Shown: positions 9,005 through 18,877, counted from the first letter of the stretch. The stretch is DNA of 64,000 nt from Ga0077530 sp035565975 (GCA_035565975.1 DATMRT010000130.1:1-64000); one strand, 5' to 3'. Notes: generated by a model from the sequence alone, not told the origin. Numbers and translations: made by a program.

Positions 9005-9958
9005 ATGAACACCCAGGCACACGCGTCTTTCTACTTCCCCGGGCGCCACCTCCTCACCTGCGAGGGATTGAGCGCCCAAGAGATCAATTCCCTTCTCGAT
9101 CTCGCCGACCGGGCCGCCGAAACCAACCGACAGGTCAACAAGAAGCGCGACGTTCTTCGTGGACGGACGCTCATCAACCTGTTCTTCGAGGTCTCGACGC
9201 GCACCCAGGCGTCCTTCGAACTTGCGGGCAAACGGCTCGGCGCCGACGTCATGAACATGAACGTCGCGACCTCCTCGATGCAGAAGGGCGAGTCGCTCAT
9301 CGATACCGCGATGACGCTCAACGCCATGCGGCCCGACCTGCTGGTCGTGCGGCACCATGCGGCGGGCGCGGTCGAGCTGCTGGCGCAGAAGGTCGACTGC
9401 TCGGTGATCAATGCCGGTGACGGCGCGCACGAGCATCCGACCCAGGCGCTCCTCGACGCGCTGACCATCCGGCGCGCCAAGGGCCGCATCGCGGGCCTCA
9501 CCGTCGCCATCTGTGGCGACATCCTCCACTCACGCGTCGCCCGCTCGAACATCCACGTGCTGAATGCCATGGGCGCGCGCGTGCGCCTCGTCGCGCCCTC
9601 GACGCTGCTGCCACCCGGGATCGAACGGCTCGGCGCCGAGGTCTACACGGACATGTGGAAGGGCCTCGAAGGCTGCGACATCGTCATGATGCTGCGCCTC
9701 CAGCGCGAGCGCATGGAAGGGAACTACGTCCCAACGTCGCGCGAGTACTACCACTTCTTCGGTCTCGACCAGGAGAAGCTCGACTGCGCCAAGCCCGATG
9801 CGCTCATCATGCATCCGGGCCCCATGAACCGCGGCGTCGAGATCGCCTCTACGATCGCCGATCACTCGCGCAGCGTCATTCGCGATCAGGTCGAGATGGG
9901 CGTTGCCGTGCGCATGGCCGTGCTCGAGGCCCTGGCACGCCATCTGCCGAACCACTGA
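9005..9958 (+). CDS. pyrB: Aspartate carbamoyltransferase catalytic subunit
   Basis: PyrB joins carbamoyl phosphate and aspartate to make carbamoyl-aspartate, the committed step of pyrimidine synthesis. The 317-residue protein has the carbamoyl-phosphate site STRTQASFE, the HPTQALLDALTI motif and HPGPMNRGVEI near the C-terminus. The ATG at 9005 gives the normal family length. No regulatory pyrI gene follows. Instead the next gene encodes a dihydroorotase-like protein without metal ligands. In Pseudomonas such a PyrC' subunit holds PyrB in a dodecamer, and the same quaternary arrangement is a reasonable inference here. Confidence 0.97.
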   Translation: MNTQAHASFYFPGRHLLTCEGLSAQEINSLLDLADRAAETNRQVNKKRDVLRGRTLINLFFEVSTRTQASFELAGKRLGADVMNMNVATSSMQKGESLIDTAMTLNAMRPDLLVVRHHAAGAVELLAQKVDCSVINAGDGAHEHPTQALLDALTIRRAKGRIAGLTVAICGDILHSRVARSNIHVLNAMGARVRLVAPSTLLPPGIERLGAEVYTDMWKGLEGCDIVMMLRLQRERMEGNYVPTSREYYHFFGLDQEKLDCAKPDALIMHPGPMNRGVEIASTIADHSRSVIRDQVEMGVAVRMAVLEALARHLPNH

Positions 9959-10007
9959 GACGCGTGCGCTTCGTGCACGCGTGCCGGTCCAGAACGAGGG
10001 TGAGAGC

Positions 10008-11345
10008 GTGAGGCCGCCATCAGGTAGAGGTGCTGCAAAGACAAGCGCCGAAGCGGACACCAGCACCGTATTCATCAATGCCCGCGTCATCGATCCGGCC
10101 TCGGGCCGCGACGAGCCGGGGGGCTTGCTGGTCACGGATGGCGTGATCGCGGATGTCGGTGCGCATCTGCGCCGCAATGCGCCGGCCGGCGCCACCGTCA
10201 TCGACTGCAACGGCCATATTCTCTGCCCGGGACTCATCGATGCGCAGGTCTACACCGGCGATCCCGGGCAGGAGCACCGCGAAACCCTCAAGACCGCGAG
10301 CTTTGCCGCTGCCGCCGGCGGCGTCACGACCATCGCGTGCATGCCGGATACCGAGCCCGTCATCGATCAGGTCGCCCTCGTCGACTACGTGCAGCGTCGC
10401 GCCCGCGAACGCGCCGTGGTGCACGTCCACATCATTGCCGCGCTGACCAAGAGCCTGAAAGGGCAGGAGTTGGCCGAGATTGGTCTCCTGCAGCGCGCCG
10501 GTGCCGTCGCCTTCTCCAACGGCAAGTCCTCGATCGCCAATACGGGCGTCATGCGCAATGCGCTCAATTATTCGAAGGATTTCGGCGCCCTCATCATGCA
10601 CCACACCGAGGATCCCTACCTCACGGAAGGTGGCGCGATGAATTCCGGCGAGGTCTCGACGCGGCTCGGCCTCAAGGGCGTGAGCAAGGCTGCCGAGACG
10701 ATCGTGCTCGAACGCGACGTGCGCCTGGTCGGCATCACCGGTGGGCGCTACCACGCCTCGACCATCTCGTGCGCGGAAAGCCTTGCCGTCGTGCGCGCGG
10801 CCAAGGGACAGGGGCTCCCGGTGAGCTGCGGTGTCTCGATCAATCACCTGACGCTCAACGAGAACGACATCGGCTCGTATCGCACATTCTTCAAGGTGCG
10901 CCCGCCGCTGCGCTCGGAGGAGGATCGTGTCGCCATGGTGCGCGCGCTCGCGGCGGGTGACATCGACGTCATCGTCTCGAGCCACGATCCGCAGGATGCC
11001 GATGTGAAGCGCCGGCCCTTCGCGGAGGCCGCCGACGGTGCCATCGGCCTCGAGACCCTGCTGGCTGCAGCTTTGCGCCTCTACCATGCCGACGAGATCG
11101 GCCTGCTGCCGCTGCTGCGCGCCATGACCATCAACCCGGCGAAGCTGCTCGGCCTGCCCGGTGGCCGGCTCGAGAAAGGCGCGCCCGCCGACCTGTTGCT
11201 CTTCGATCCGGGGCAGCCTTGGGTCGTCGATCGCGAGCAGCTTCGCTCGCGCTCGAAGAACTCGCCCTTCGATGAGCAGAAGCTCCAGGGACGCGTGCTC
11301 AAGACCATGGTTGCCGGGCGCATGGTCTACCAGTACGGTTCGTGA
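10008..11345 (+). CDS. pyrC: Non-catalytic dihydroorotase-like protein (PyrC')
   Basis: A 445-residue amidohydrolase-fold protein of the PyrC family, started at GTG 10008 with GAGGGTGAGA just upstream. Active dihydroorotases carry DxHxH after PGLID; here it reads DAQVY (residues 78-82), so both metal-binding His are gone. The catalytic Asp of the TDHAPH motif is Ser325 (SSHDPQ), and the Asp after the central strand is Asn171. His199 and His249 remain. The rest of the fold is well conserved (GGRYHAST, SINHLTLNENDIG). I infer a structural partner for aspartate carbamoyltransferase, like Pseudomonas PyrC', rather than an enzyme. A working dihydroorotase must then lie elsewhere in the genome. It follows pyrB by 49 bases. 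Confidence 0.9.
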   Translation: MRPPSGRGAAKTSAEADTSTVFINARVIDPASGRDEPGGLLVTDGVIADVGAHLRRNAPAGATVIDCNGHILCPGLIDAQVYTGDPGQEHRETLKTASFAAAAGGVTTIACMPDTEPVIDQVALVDYVQRRARERAVVHVHIIAALTKSLKGQELAEIGLLQRAGAVAFSNGKSSIANTGVMRNALNYSKDFGALIMHHTEDPYLTEGGAMNSGEVSTRLGLKGVSKAAETIVLERDVRLVGITGGRYHASTISCAESLAVVRAAKGQGLPVSCGVSINHLTLNENDIGSYRTFFKVRPPLRSEEDRVAMVRALAAGDIDVIVSSHDPQDADVKRRPFAEAADGAIGLETLLAAALRLYHADEIGLLPLLRAMTINPAKLLGLPGGRLEKGAPADLLLFDPGQPWVVDREQLRSRSKNSPFDEQKLQGRVLKTMVAGRMVYQYGS

Positions 11346-11388
11346 GCGCCCGCACTGCAATGCTGCTCACCTGACCGGACCTGCCGAG

Positions 11389-12039
11389 ATGTCTTCATCC
11401 CTCATTCTGCCCGCGCTTGCGGCGCTCGCGTTCGGCTATCTGCTGGGCTCCATTCCCTTCGGGTTTATTCTCACGCGCGCGGCGGGTCTCGGTGATGTGC
11501 GGAAAATCGGCTCGCACAGCATCGGCGCGACCAATGTTCTGAGAACCGGCAGCAAGAAGATTGCCGCACTCACGCTCCTTCTCGACTGCCTCAAGGGCAC
11601 GGCCGCCGTCCTGCTGTCATTTCTGGCGGCCGTCAGGCTGAGCGGCGCGCAGGGCATGGCATCGCAGGACCTGCTGAGCGTACTGCTGGTCCCCTGGATG
11701 GCGGGCCTCGGCGCGGTCCTCGGCCATCTTTTCCCGGTGTGGCTCGGATTCAAGGGCGGCAAGGGCATCGCCACCTACATCGGCGTGCTGCTCGGGGCGT
11801 ACTGGCCGGCCGCTCTCGTCTTCTGCGGCGTGTGGATCGTGGTTGCGACGGCCACGCGCTATTCGTCTCTCGCCTCGCTGATCGGCACGTTCTGCGTCTT
11901 CATCTACTTCATGTTCATCGGTGGTCAGCTCGTGGTGCCGATCGTCGCGATCATCTCAGCACTCGTCTTCTGGAAGCACCGCGAGAACATCCAGCGGCTC
12001 ATCGCAGGACAGGAGAGCCGCATTGGCGCCAAGGGCTGA
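11389..12039 (+). CDS. plsY: Glycerol-3-phosphate acyltransferase PlsY
   Basis: PlsY transfers an acyl group from acyl-phosphate to glycerol-3-phosphate, the first step of phospholipid synthesis in most bacteria. The 216-residue protein is an integral membrane protein. It shows the three family motifs: LGSIPFGFILTR, the GSHSIGATNVLRT loop (with Ser in place of the usual Gly-Asn near its start), and GFKGGKGIATYIG. The ATG at 11389 gives normal length. It lies 43 bases downstream of the pyrBC' pair and overlaps the start of dprA by 17 bases, so all four genes may be one transcription unit. Confidence 0.95.
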   Translation: MSSSLILPALAALAFGYLLGSIPFGFILTRAAGLGDVRKIGSHSIGATNVLRTGSKKIAALTLLLDCLKGTAAVLLSFLAAVRLSGAQGMASQDLLSVLLVPWMAGLGAVLGHLFPVWLGFKGGKGIATYIGVLLGAYWPAALVFCGVWIVVATATRYSSLASLIGTFCVFIYFMFIGGQLVVPIVAIISALVFWKHRENIQRLIAGQESRIGAKG

Positions 12040-13219
12040 TGCGCCAGATGCGCCCAGAGGCAGGACAACGGCGCCGCTCCCGGTAGCGGAGTTTGGGCCT
12101 GCCGAACGACTCGCCTGCCTGCGTCTTATCCGGACCGAGAACGTCGGCCCCGTCACCTTTCGCGAGCTCGTCAACCACTGCGGCGGGGCCGAGCGTGCAC
12201 TCGCGGCCCTTCCCGATCTCGCGCGACGCGGCGGGCGGCGCAGTGCCGTGAAGGTCTATCCGCGCGACAAGGCCGAAGCCGAGCTAGAGGCGGCGCAAAA
12301 GATCGGTGCACGGCCACTCTTCACGATCGAGCCCGGCTATCCGGCCGTCCTCGTCCATGCGGGCGTGCCACCGCCGCTAATCTACGTGAAGGGGCGCACG
12401 GAGCTCTTCGATCTGCCGGCTGTTGCCATCGTCGGCGCTCGAAACGCATCAGCGGCCGGACGCGCCATGGCGCGCCAACTCGCGATGGGTCTCGCTGCCG
12501 CCGGCCTGGCGATCGTCTCGGGGCTCGCGCGGGGGATCGACGGCGCCGCGCATGAGGCTTCGCTCGCGACAGGCACGATCGCCGTCCTCGCCGGCGGCAT
12601 CGATCACATCTATCCGCCGGAGCACGAGGCTCTGCACGCACGGATCGCGGCCGAAGGCTGCCTCGTCAGCGAGCTTCCACCGGGCTTCAAAGCACGCGGT
12701 AATGACTTTCCACGCCGCAACCGCATCATCTCGGGATTGTCGCTCGGCACGGTGATTGTCGAGGCCGCGCTGCGCTCGGGCTCGCTCATCACGGCACGGC
12801 GCGCGGCAGATCAGGGCCGCGAAGTCTTCGCAGTTCCGGGCCATCCCCTCGATCCGCGCGCCGAGGGCACCAACATGCTCCTCAAGCAGGGCGCGACACT
12901 CGTCACCGCGGCGGAAGACGTTCTTGAAGCGCTCAGGCCCCAGATGGGATCGATGCCGCCGGGCGGTCTGGCGGCAGCGTCGACGCCCCCACATTTCGGG
13001 GAGGACGAGGATGCGGACCCACCCTCGTCGCTCCCGGCAGAAGCCGCGCAGCTCATCGTGCTCCAGGCCCTTGGCCCGGCCCCCGTGTCGATCGACGAGC
13101 TCGCGCGCGCCACTGGGCTCACTATTCGCGCGCTGAGGGGCGTGCTCGTCGAACTCGCGCTCGCGGGACGGATCGAGCATCAGGGCGCGCAGCTCGTCGC
13201 CTTGAAGACCGCGCTGTGA
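12023..13219 (+). CDS. dprA: DNA-processing protein DprA
   Basis: DprA binds incoming single-stranded DNA and loads RecA during natural transformation; most bacteria keep it even when not known to be competent. The Rossmann-like core has the family motifs IVGARNASAAG, SGLARGIDGAAH, LAGGIDHIYPPEH, FPRRNRIISGLS and the GREVFAVPGHP loop. A C-terminal winged helix spans roughly the last 60 residues. There is no in-frame ATG in the expected region, so I place the start at TTG 12023, with AGGAGAG 6 bases upstream and a 17-base overlap with plsY, giving 398 residues. The inverted repeat GCAGCGCAG/CTGCGCTGC at 13233-13262 may help end transcription. Confidence 0.93.
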   Translation: MAPRADAPDAPRGRTTAPLPVAEFGPAERLACLRLIRTENVGPVTFRELVNHCGGAERALAALPDLARRGGRRSAVKVYPRDKAEAELEAAQKIGARPLFTIEPGYPAVLVHAGVPPPLIYVKGRTELFDLPAVAIVGARNASAAGRAMARQLAMGLAAAGLAIVSGLARGIDGAAHEASLATGTIAVLAGGIDHIYPPEHEALHARIAAEGCLVSELPPGFKARGNDFPRRNRIISGLSLGTVIVEAALRSGSLITARRAADQGREVFAVPGHPLDPRAEGTNMLLKQGATLVTAAEDVLEALRPQMGSMPPGGLAAASTPPHFGEDEDADPPSSLPAEAAQLIVLQALGPAPVSIDELARATGLTIRALRGVLVELALAGRIEHQGAQLVALKTAL

Positions 13220-13249
13220 AGACCAACATACAGCAGCGCAGTCCTGACC

Positions 13250-13450
13250 TCACCTGCGCTGCGCCTGAATGATGGCCTCACGATAGGCGACGACGAGGAT
13301 CCCTGCGAGCGTTGCGCAGCCGAGGTTGTCCGCGATCTCCTTGAGTTCGAGTGTGAGGTCGGCAAGGTACTCGAGCTGGTCGGAGCGCGAGAGCTTGTCC
13401 AGCGGTTCGACGTCGTCCTCGGAAACTCTGTTTGGCGCAATCGCAGTCAT
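13250..13450 (-). CDS. Small conserved-type hypothetical protein
   Basis: A 66-residue soluble, acidic, helical protein (for example DQLEYLADLTLELKEIADNLG at 24-44, then a more hydrophobic helix ending AIIQAQRR). GGAGGG lies 11 bases before the ATG. It is convergent with dprA and diverges from topA. The amphipathic pattern suggests a small helical bundle or binding protein, but I cannot assign a function. The remaining gap up to topA (13451-13757) is locally AT-richer and probably carries the divergent promoters; I see no RNA gene there. Confidence 0.7.
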   Translation of the reverse strand: MTAIAPNRVSEDDVEPLDKLSRSDQLEYLADLTLELKEIADNLGCATLAGILVVAYREAIIQAQRR

Positions 13451-13757
13451 GATAGAAAGGCCCTCCGTCTCGATAGAATAAGGTTGCCCTTAGAGAAATA
13501 CGCAATCTATGGTTGCATTACAATCCCCGGCGGAAGGCGCGGCGAAAGGTTGTACACCATCCTCACCGATCTGGTCGGACGTCGAGTGTGCCGCGTTAAT
13601 GCGCTGATAATACGAATAAACTTAAAGCTGCCTGCTGGCGATGGCGTCGCGGCTGTTTGACAGGCCCCGCGCCATCACCCATGTTCTCGCGCAATCATCC
13701 GGCCTCGGCGGCAGTGGGCGCCCCCGGCGCCAGCCCCCAAAATGGCATTGGGATCCA

Positions 13758-16520
13758 ATGAACATCGTCATTGTCGAATCGGCCGCCAAGGCCAAGGCAA
13801 TCAACAAGTACCTGGGCTCTGCCTTCAAGGTCATCGCGAGCTATGGGCACATCCGGGACCTGCCGTCCAAGGACGGGTCGGTCGAGCCCGACAAAGACTT
13901 TGAAATGCACTGGGACGTCGACGGGCGCGCCGCCAAGGTCGTGCGCGAGATCGCCGCTGCCGTCAAAGGTGCCGACAAGCTCATTCTGGCCACCGACCCT
14001 GATCGCGAAGGCGAGGCCATCTCCTGGCACATTCTGAAGGTGCTCGAGGAAAAGAAAGCGCTCAAGGGCATCCCCGTCGAGCGCGTGACGTTCAACGCGG
14101 TGACGAAGCAGTCCGTGCTGGATGCCATGAAGGCGCCGCGCGCCATCGATTCACCGCTCGTCGAGGCCTATCTCGCACGCCGCGCCCTCGATTACCTGGT
14201 GGGCTTCACCCTCTCGCCCGTGCTTTGGCGCAAACTGCCGGGCTCGCGTTCGGCGGGACGCGTGCAATCGGTGGCGCTACGGCTCGTCTGCGACCGCGAG
14301 CGCGAGATCGAAGCCTTCAAGACCGAAGAGTACTGGACGATCGAGGCCCTGCTCGCGACGGCCAAGAACGAGGAGGTGCGCGCGCGCCTCACGGCCATTG
14401 CCGGCACGGCACTGAAGAAGCTCGACATCAAGGACGGCGCCTCCGCAAACGCGATCAAGGCGGCCATCGAGAACGGCGACTTCGTCATCACCTCCGTCGA
14501 CAAGAAGGCGACGCGGCGCAATCCGGCGCCCCCCTTCACGACCTCGACGCTGCAGCAGGAGGCTTCGCGCAAGCTCGGCTTCTCGGCAAAGCAGACCATG
14601 AACGTCGCCCAGCGGCTTTATGAAGGTGTCGACATCGGCGGCGAGACGGTCGGCCTCATCACCTACATGCGAACGGACGGCGTGCAGATCATCCCCGAGG
14701 CGATCGGCCCGATCCGCCGCTCGATCGAGGACTCGCTCGGCAAGCGTTACGTCGCGCCTTTCATTCGCGAGTACAAGACCAAGGCCAAGAACGCGCAGGA
14801 GGCGCACGAAGCGATCCGTCCGACCGACGTCTCGCGCCGCCCGGAGCATGTGGCGAAGCACATCGAGCGCGACCAGGCGCGGCTCTACGAGCTGATCTGG
14901 AAGCGCGCGGTCGCGAGCCAGATGGCCTCCGCCGAGCTCGAGCAGACGACCGCCGAGATCGAAGTCAAAGGCCGTGACGGCAAGGTCTATGGCCTGCGCG
15001 CGACGGGATCGGTGGTGCTCTTCGACGGCTTCCTCAAGTTGTATGAGGAGGGCCGCGACGAGGAGGATGAGGAGAGCCGCCGCCTGCCGGCGCTGGCCCA
15101 AGGCGATCACCTCAAGGACCGCGGCATCGACGCCAAGCAGCACTTCACCGAGCCGCCGCCGCGCTACACCGAGGCGACACTCGTCAAGAAAATGGAAGAG
15201 CTCGGCATCGGCCGTCCCTCGACGTACGCCTCGACGCTCGCCGTGCTCGAAGACCGTGGCTACGTCAAGATCGACCGCAAGCGCCTGATCCCCGAGGACA
15301 AGGGCCGTCTCGTCACGGCGTTCCTCGAAGCCTTCTTCAAGCGCTACGTCGAGTACGACTTCACGGCTGAGCTCGAGGAAAAACTCGACCTCATCTCGGA
15401 CCACCAACTCGACTGGAAGCAGGTCCTGCGCGACTTCTGGAAGGACTTTACGGGCGCGGTCGACGAGACCAAGGAGCTGCGCGTCAGCGACGTGCTCGAA
15501 GCGCTGAACGAGCTGCTGGGACCGCACATCTTCCCGGACAAGGGCGATGGCACGGATCCGCGCGCCTGTCCGAGCTGCGGCGAGGGCCGTCTCTCGCTCA
15601 AGACCGGCAAGTTCGGCGCCTTCATCGGCTGCTCGAACTACCCCGAGTGCCGCTTCACGCGTCAGCTCGCGGACGTCAACAACAACGGCGAGGAGGCAGC
15701 GAACCCGGACGGCAAGCTGTTCGGCTATGATCCCGAAACGGGCCTCGCCGTCACACTGCGCACGGGTCGCTTCGGTGCGTATGTGCAGCTCGGCGAGCAG
15801 GGACCGGACAAGGCCGACAAGCCGAAGCGCAGTTCGATTCCCCGCGGCATCGATGTGGCGTCGGTCGATCTGGAGAAGGCGCTGCAGCTCCTGAGTCTGC
15901 CGCGCGAGGTTGGCCTGCATCCGGAGACGGGCAAGCAGATCATGGCCGGCCTCGGCCGCTACGGGCCCTTCATCCTGCATGATGGCATGTACGCGAACCT
16001 GGAGTCCGTCGAGGACGTCTTCACGATCGGGCTCAATCGCGCGGTGACCATTCTCGCGGAGAAAGCCGCAGGCGGCGGCAAGGGTCGCTTCCAGCGCGGC
16101 AAGCCGACCGTGCTCAAGGATCTGGGCGCGCATCCCGATGGCGGCGGGAACATCCAGGTGCTGTCGGGGCGCTATGGCCCCTACATCAACTACGCCAAGA
16201 TCAACGCCAATGTGCCCAAGGGCAAGGAGCCGACCGCTGTCACCGTCGAGGAGGCGATCGCCCTTCTCGCCGAGCGCGCGGCCAAGGGCGGCGGCAAGGC
16301 GGGCAAGGGGCGCAAGGCACCGAAGAAGGCGGCGGCGGAAACCTCTGGCCAGAAAAAGCCGGCCAAGAAGGCTCCGGGAAAATCGGACAAGGCACCGGAA
16401 AAGAAGGCGCCAGCCAAGAAAGCGCCGGCGAAGAAGACAGCCAAGCCTGCCGCCGAGAAGGCTCCCGCAAAGAACAAGCCGAAGAGCGCATCACCGCGCC
16501 GCCGTGATGCTGCCGAATAG
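13758..16520 (+). CDS. topA: DNA topoisomerase I
   Basis: TopA relaxes negative supercoils by cutting one DNA strand through a tyrosine-phosphate link. The 920-residue protein begins with the TOPRIM domain (MNIVIVESAAKAKAI; DPDREGE at about 79-85). The nucleophile is Tyr303 in GLITYMRTDG, and the PSTYAS motif follows. A four-cysteine zinc ribbon (CPSCGEGRL...GCSNYPEC) lies at about 600-630. Further topoisomerase C-terminal repeats follow, and the protein ends in a long Lys/Ala/Pro tail rich in KKAP units, probably a non-specific DNA-binding tail. The frame extends 39 codons upstream of the chosen ATG but only this start begins at the conserved N-terminus. rnr starts 20 bases downstream. Confidence 0.97.
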   Translation: MNIVIVESAAKAKAINKYLGSAFKVIASYGHIRDLPSKDGSVEPDKDFEMHWDVDGRAAKVVREIAAAVKGADKLILATDPDREGEAISWHILKVLEEKKALKGIPVERVTFNAVTKQSVLDAMKAPRAIDSPLVEAYLARRALDYLVGFTLSPVLWRKLPGSRSAGRVQSVALRLVCDREREIEAFKTEEYWTIEALLATAKNEEVRARLTAIAGTALKKLDIKDGASANAIKAAIENGDFVITSVDKKATRRNPAPPFTTSTLQQEASRKLGFSAKQTMNVAQRLYEGVDIGGETVGLITYMRTDGVQIIPEAIGPIRRSIEDSLGKRYVAPFIREYKTKAKNAQEAHEAIRPTDVSRRPEHVAKHIERDQARLYELIWKRAVASQMASAELEQTTAEIEVKGRDGKVYGLRATGSVVLFDGFLKLYEEGRDEEDEESRRLPALAQGDHLKDRGIDAKQHFTEPPPRYTEATLVKKMEELGIGRPSTYASTLAVLEDRGYVKIDRKRLIPEDKGRLVTAFLEAFFKRYVEYDFTAELEEKLDLISDHQLDWKQVLRDFWKDFTGAVDETKELRVSDVLEALNELLGPHIFPDKGDGTDPRACPSCGEGRLSLKTGKFGAFIGCSNYPECRFTRQLADVNNNGEEAANPDGKLFGYDPETGLAVTLRTGRFGAYVQLGEQGPDKADKPKRSSIPRGIDVASVDLEKALQLLSLPREVGLHPETGKQIMAGLGRYGPFILHDGMYANLESVEDVFTIGLNRAVTILAEKAAGGGKGRFQRGKPTVLKDLGAHPDGGGNIQVLSGRYGPYINYAKINANVPKGKEPTAVTVEEAIALLAERAAKGGGKAGKGRKAPKKAAAETSGQKKPAKKAPGKSDKAPEKKAPAKKAPAKKTAKPAAEKAPAKNKPKSASPRRRDAAE

Positions 16521-16540
16521 GACCAACCGAAAGAGCGCGC

Positions 16541-18877
16541 GTGCCGAAGAAGCAGAAGCGCCGTGAGAAGCCCGACCGGCCGAGCCGGTCGGAGAAGCCG
16601 CGCGCGCAACCCAAACGTGCCCCCCTGCCGACGCGCGAGCAGCTCCTCGAATATCTCTCAACGACCACCGAGAAGGTCGGCAAGCGCGAAATCGCCCGCG
16701 CCTTCAACATTCGCGGCGAGGATCGCATTGCGCTGAAGGCGCTTCTTTCCGAGCTTTCGAGCGAAGGCGCGATCGTCGGCAACCGCAAGGCCGTCAAGCC
16801 GCGCGGCAAGCTGCCGCCGGTCGGCGTCCTCGAAATCATCGCCCGCGACGATGAAGGCGAGCTCGTTGCGGTGCCGGCGAATTGGGAAGCCTCCGAAGGC
16901 GAGCGGCCGAAGATCCTCGTGCAGCAAGGACGCCGCGCCATCGGTCCGGATGGCAACGGCGCATTGTCGATCGGCGATCGCATTCTCGCCCGCATCGGCC
17001 GCATCCGCGATAGCGATCCCTTCGGCTACGCGCACGAGGCCGAGCCGATCAAGCGTCTGCCCCGCGAGCGCAAGCGTCTCCTCGGCATCTTCCGCGCCGC
17101 ACACCGCGGCGGCGGCGGCATGATCGATCCGATCGATCGCAAGGACCTCAAGGAATGGCCGGTCCGCCCCGGCAACGAGGGCGATGCCGATGATGGCGAA
17201 CTCGTGCGCTTCGACATCGTGCGCCGCCATCGCGAGGGTGTTCCCGAGGCCCGCGTCGCCGAGCGGCTCGGCAACCCGCAGGATCAGCGCCAGATCAGCC
17301 TGATCGCCATCCATGCGCACGGCCTGCCTGACAGTTTCCCGGATGCCGTGCTCGCCGAGGTCGAGGATCTGCCGCCGATCGAGACGCAGGGTCGCCTCGA
17401 CCTGACCAAGCTGCCACTCGTCACGATCGATCCCGTCGATGCGCGCGACCACGACGATGCCGTGCTTGCCGAACCCGACGCCGACCCGGGAAACGACGGC
17501 GGCTTCATCGTGACGGTCGCCATCGCCGACGTCGCGCACTATGTCCGCTCCGGTATGCGGCTTGATCGCGAGGCGAAGACGCGCGGCAACTCCGTCTATT
17601 TCCCCGATCGCGTCGTGCCGATGCTACCGGAGCGCATCTCCAACGACCTCTGCTCGCTGCGCGAAGGCGAGGTGCGCCCCTGTCTCGCCGCGCGCATGGT
17701 CTTCGATCGCCACGGCGACAAGCGGCGCCACACGTTCCATCGCGCGCTCATGCGCTCGGCTGCAAAGCTCTCGTATCAGGAGGCGCAGGCGGCCATCGAC
17801 GGAAACCCGAGCGAGCGCGCCGCGCCCATGCTCGAGAAGGCGCTGAAACCGCTCTGGTCGGCCTATGCCGCGCTCTCGGCGGCACGCGACCGGCGGGCGC
17901 CGCTCGACCTCGATCTCCCCGAGCGCAAGATCGAGCTCGGCGAGGACGGCATGGTCCGGCGCGTGCACGTCCCCGAGCGCCTCGATGCACATCGCCTCAT
18001 CGAAGAATTCATGATCCAGGCCAATGTCGCGGCCGCCGAGACGCTGGAGCAGGCGCGTGCCCCGGTCGTCTATCGCGTGCACGACAAGCCGAGCCCCGAG
18101 AAACTCAAGTCACTGCGCGAGCTTCTGGAGGGCTTGGATCTCAGTTTCCCGCCCGGCGATCACGTACGGCCGAAGCATTTCAATGCCGTTCTCGCCCGCG
18201 CCAAGGACCAGCCCTATGCCGAGTTCGTCAACGAGGTGATCCTGCGCGCGCAGGCGCAGGCCGTGTACGACACCGCGAACCTCGGTCACTTCGGGCTCAA
18301 TCTTCTCAGGTACGCGCACTTCACATCGCCGATCCGCCGCTATGCCGATCTCCTCGTGCATCGCTCGCTGATCGCGGCACTGAAGCTCGGCGCCGGCGGC
18401 ATGACGCCGGAAGAGAAGCCGGGCCTCAAGGCGACGGCCAAGGACATCTCGGATGCCGAGCGCCGCGCCATGGTTGCTGAGCGCGAGACGATCGATCGGC
18501 TGATCAGCGCGTTCCTCGCCGATCGCGTGAATGCCGAGTTCCCGGGCCGCATCTCCGGCGTCACACGCTCGGGACTTTTCGTGCGGCTCAGGGATACGGG
18601 TGCCGATGGTTTCATCCCGGCATCCACGCTCGGCGGCGGCGAGTTCTGGCGCCACATCGAGGAAGCGCACGCGCTGATCGGCGACCGGAGCGGGCGCGGG
18701 TTTCGCCTCGGCGACGCCGTCGAGGTGCGCCTCGTCGAGGCCATTCCCATGGCCGGCGCCCTGCGCTTCGAGATGCTGACCGAGCCCGGTCCCATGCCCG
18801 GTCACCATGCGGGCCGCGGCGGCGGCGCGCACCGGCGGGGGCCACGGATCGGCAATCGCCGCCATAGGCGCCGCTGA
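16541..18877 (+). CDS. rnr: Ribonuclease R
   Basis: RNase R is a processive 3'-to-5' exoribonuclease that degrades structured RNA. The 778-residue protein starts with a very basic tail (MPKKQKRREKPDR) and a winged-helix region (EQLLEYLSTTTEKVGKREIA). Cold-shock-type OB domains follow. The RNB catalytic domain has the acidic metal site IDPVDARDHDDAV near residue 300. An S1 domain (GRISGVTRSGLFVRLRDTGADG) and a basic C-terminus complete it. The start is GTG at 16541. Location 20 bases after topA on the same strand is a common alphaproteobacterial pairing and implies cotranscription. Confidence 0.96.
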   Translation: MPKKQKRREKPDRPSRSEKPRAQPKRAPLPTREQLLEYLSTTTEKVGKREIARAFNIRGEDRIALKALLSELSSEGAIVGNRKAVKPRGKLPPVGVLEIIARDDEGELVAVPANWEASEGERPKILVQQGRRAIGPDGNGALSIGDRILARIGRIRDSDPFGYAHEAEPIKRLPRERKRLLGIFRAAHRGGGGMIDPIDRKDLKEWPVRPGNEGDADDGELVRFDIVRRHREGVPEARVAERLGNPQDQRQISLIAIHAHGLPDSFPDAVLAEVEDLPPIETQGRLDLTKLPLVTIDPVDARDHDDAVLAEPDADPGNDGGFIVTVAIADVAHYVRSGMRLDREAKTRGNSVYFPDRVVPMLPERISNDLCSLREGEVRPCLAARMVFDRHGDKRRHTFHRALMRSAAKLSYQEAQAAIDGNPSERAAPMLEKALKPLWSAYAALSAARDRRAPLDLDLPERKIELGEDGMVRRVHVPERLDAHRLIEEFMIQANVAAAETLEQARAPVVYRVHDKPSPEKLKSLRELLEGLDLSFPPGDHVRPKHFNAVLARAKDQPYAEFVNEVILRAQAQAVYDTANLGHFGLNLLRYAHFTSPIRRYADLLVHRSLIAALKLGAGGMTPEEKPGLKATAKDISDAERRAMVAERETIDRLISAFLADRVNAEFPGRISGVTRSGLFVRLRDTGADGFIPASTLGGGEFWRHIEEAHALIGDRSGRGFRLGDAVEVRLVEAIPMAGALRFEMLTEPGPMPGHHAGRGGGAHRRGPRIGNRRHRRR

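Noticed and set aside
14277..16133. A 618-codon open frame on the minus strand across topA
   Set aside because: Antisense shadow of topA for the same reasons.
16320..16520. Lys/Ala/Pro-rich repeats at the end of topA as a separate histone-like gene
   Set aside because: They are in frame with topA without a new ribosome site, and basic tails are normal for TopA in this group.
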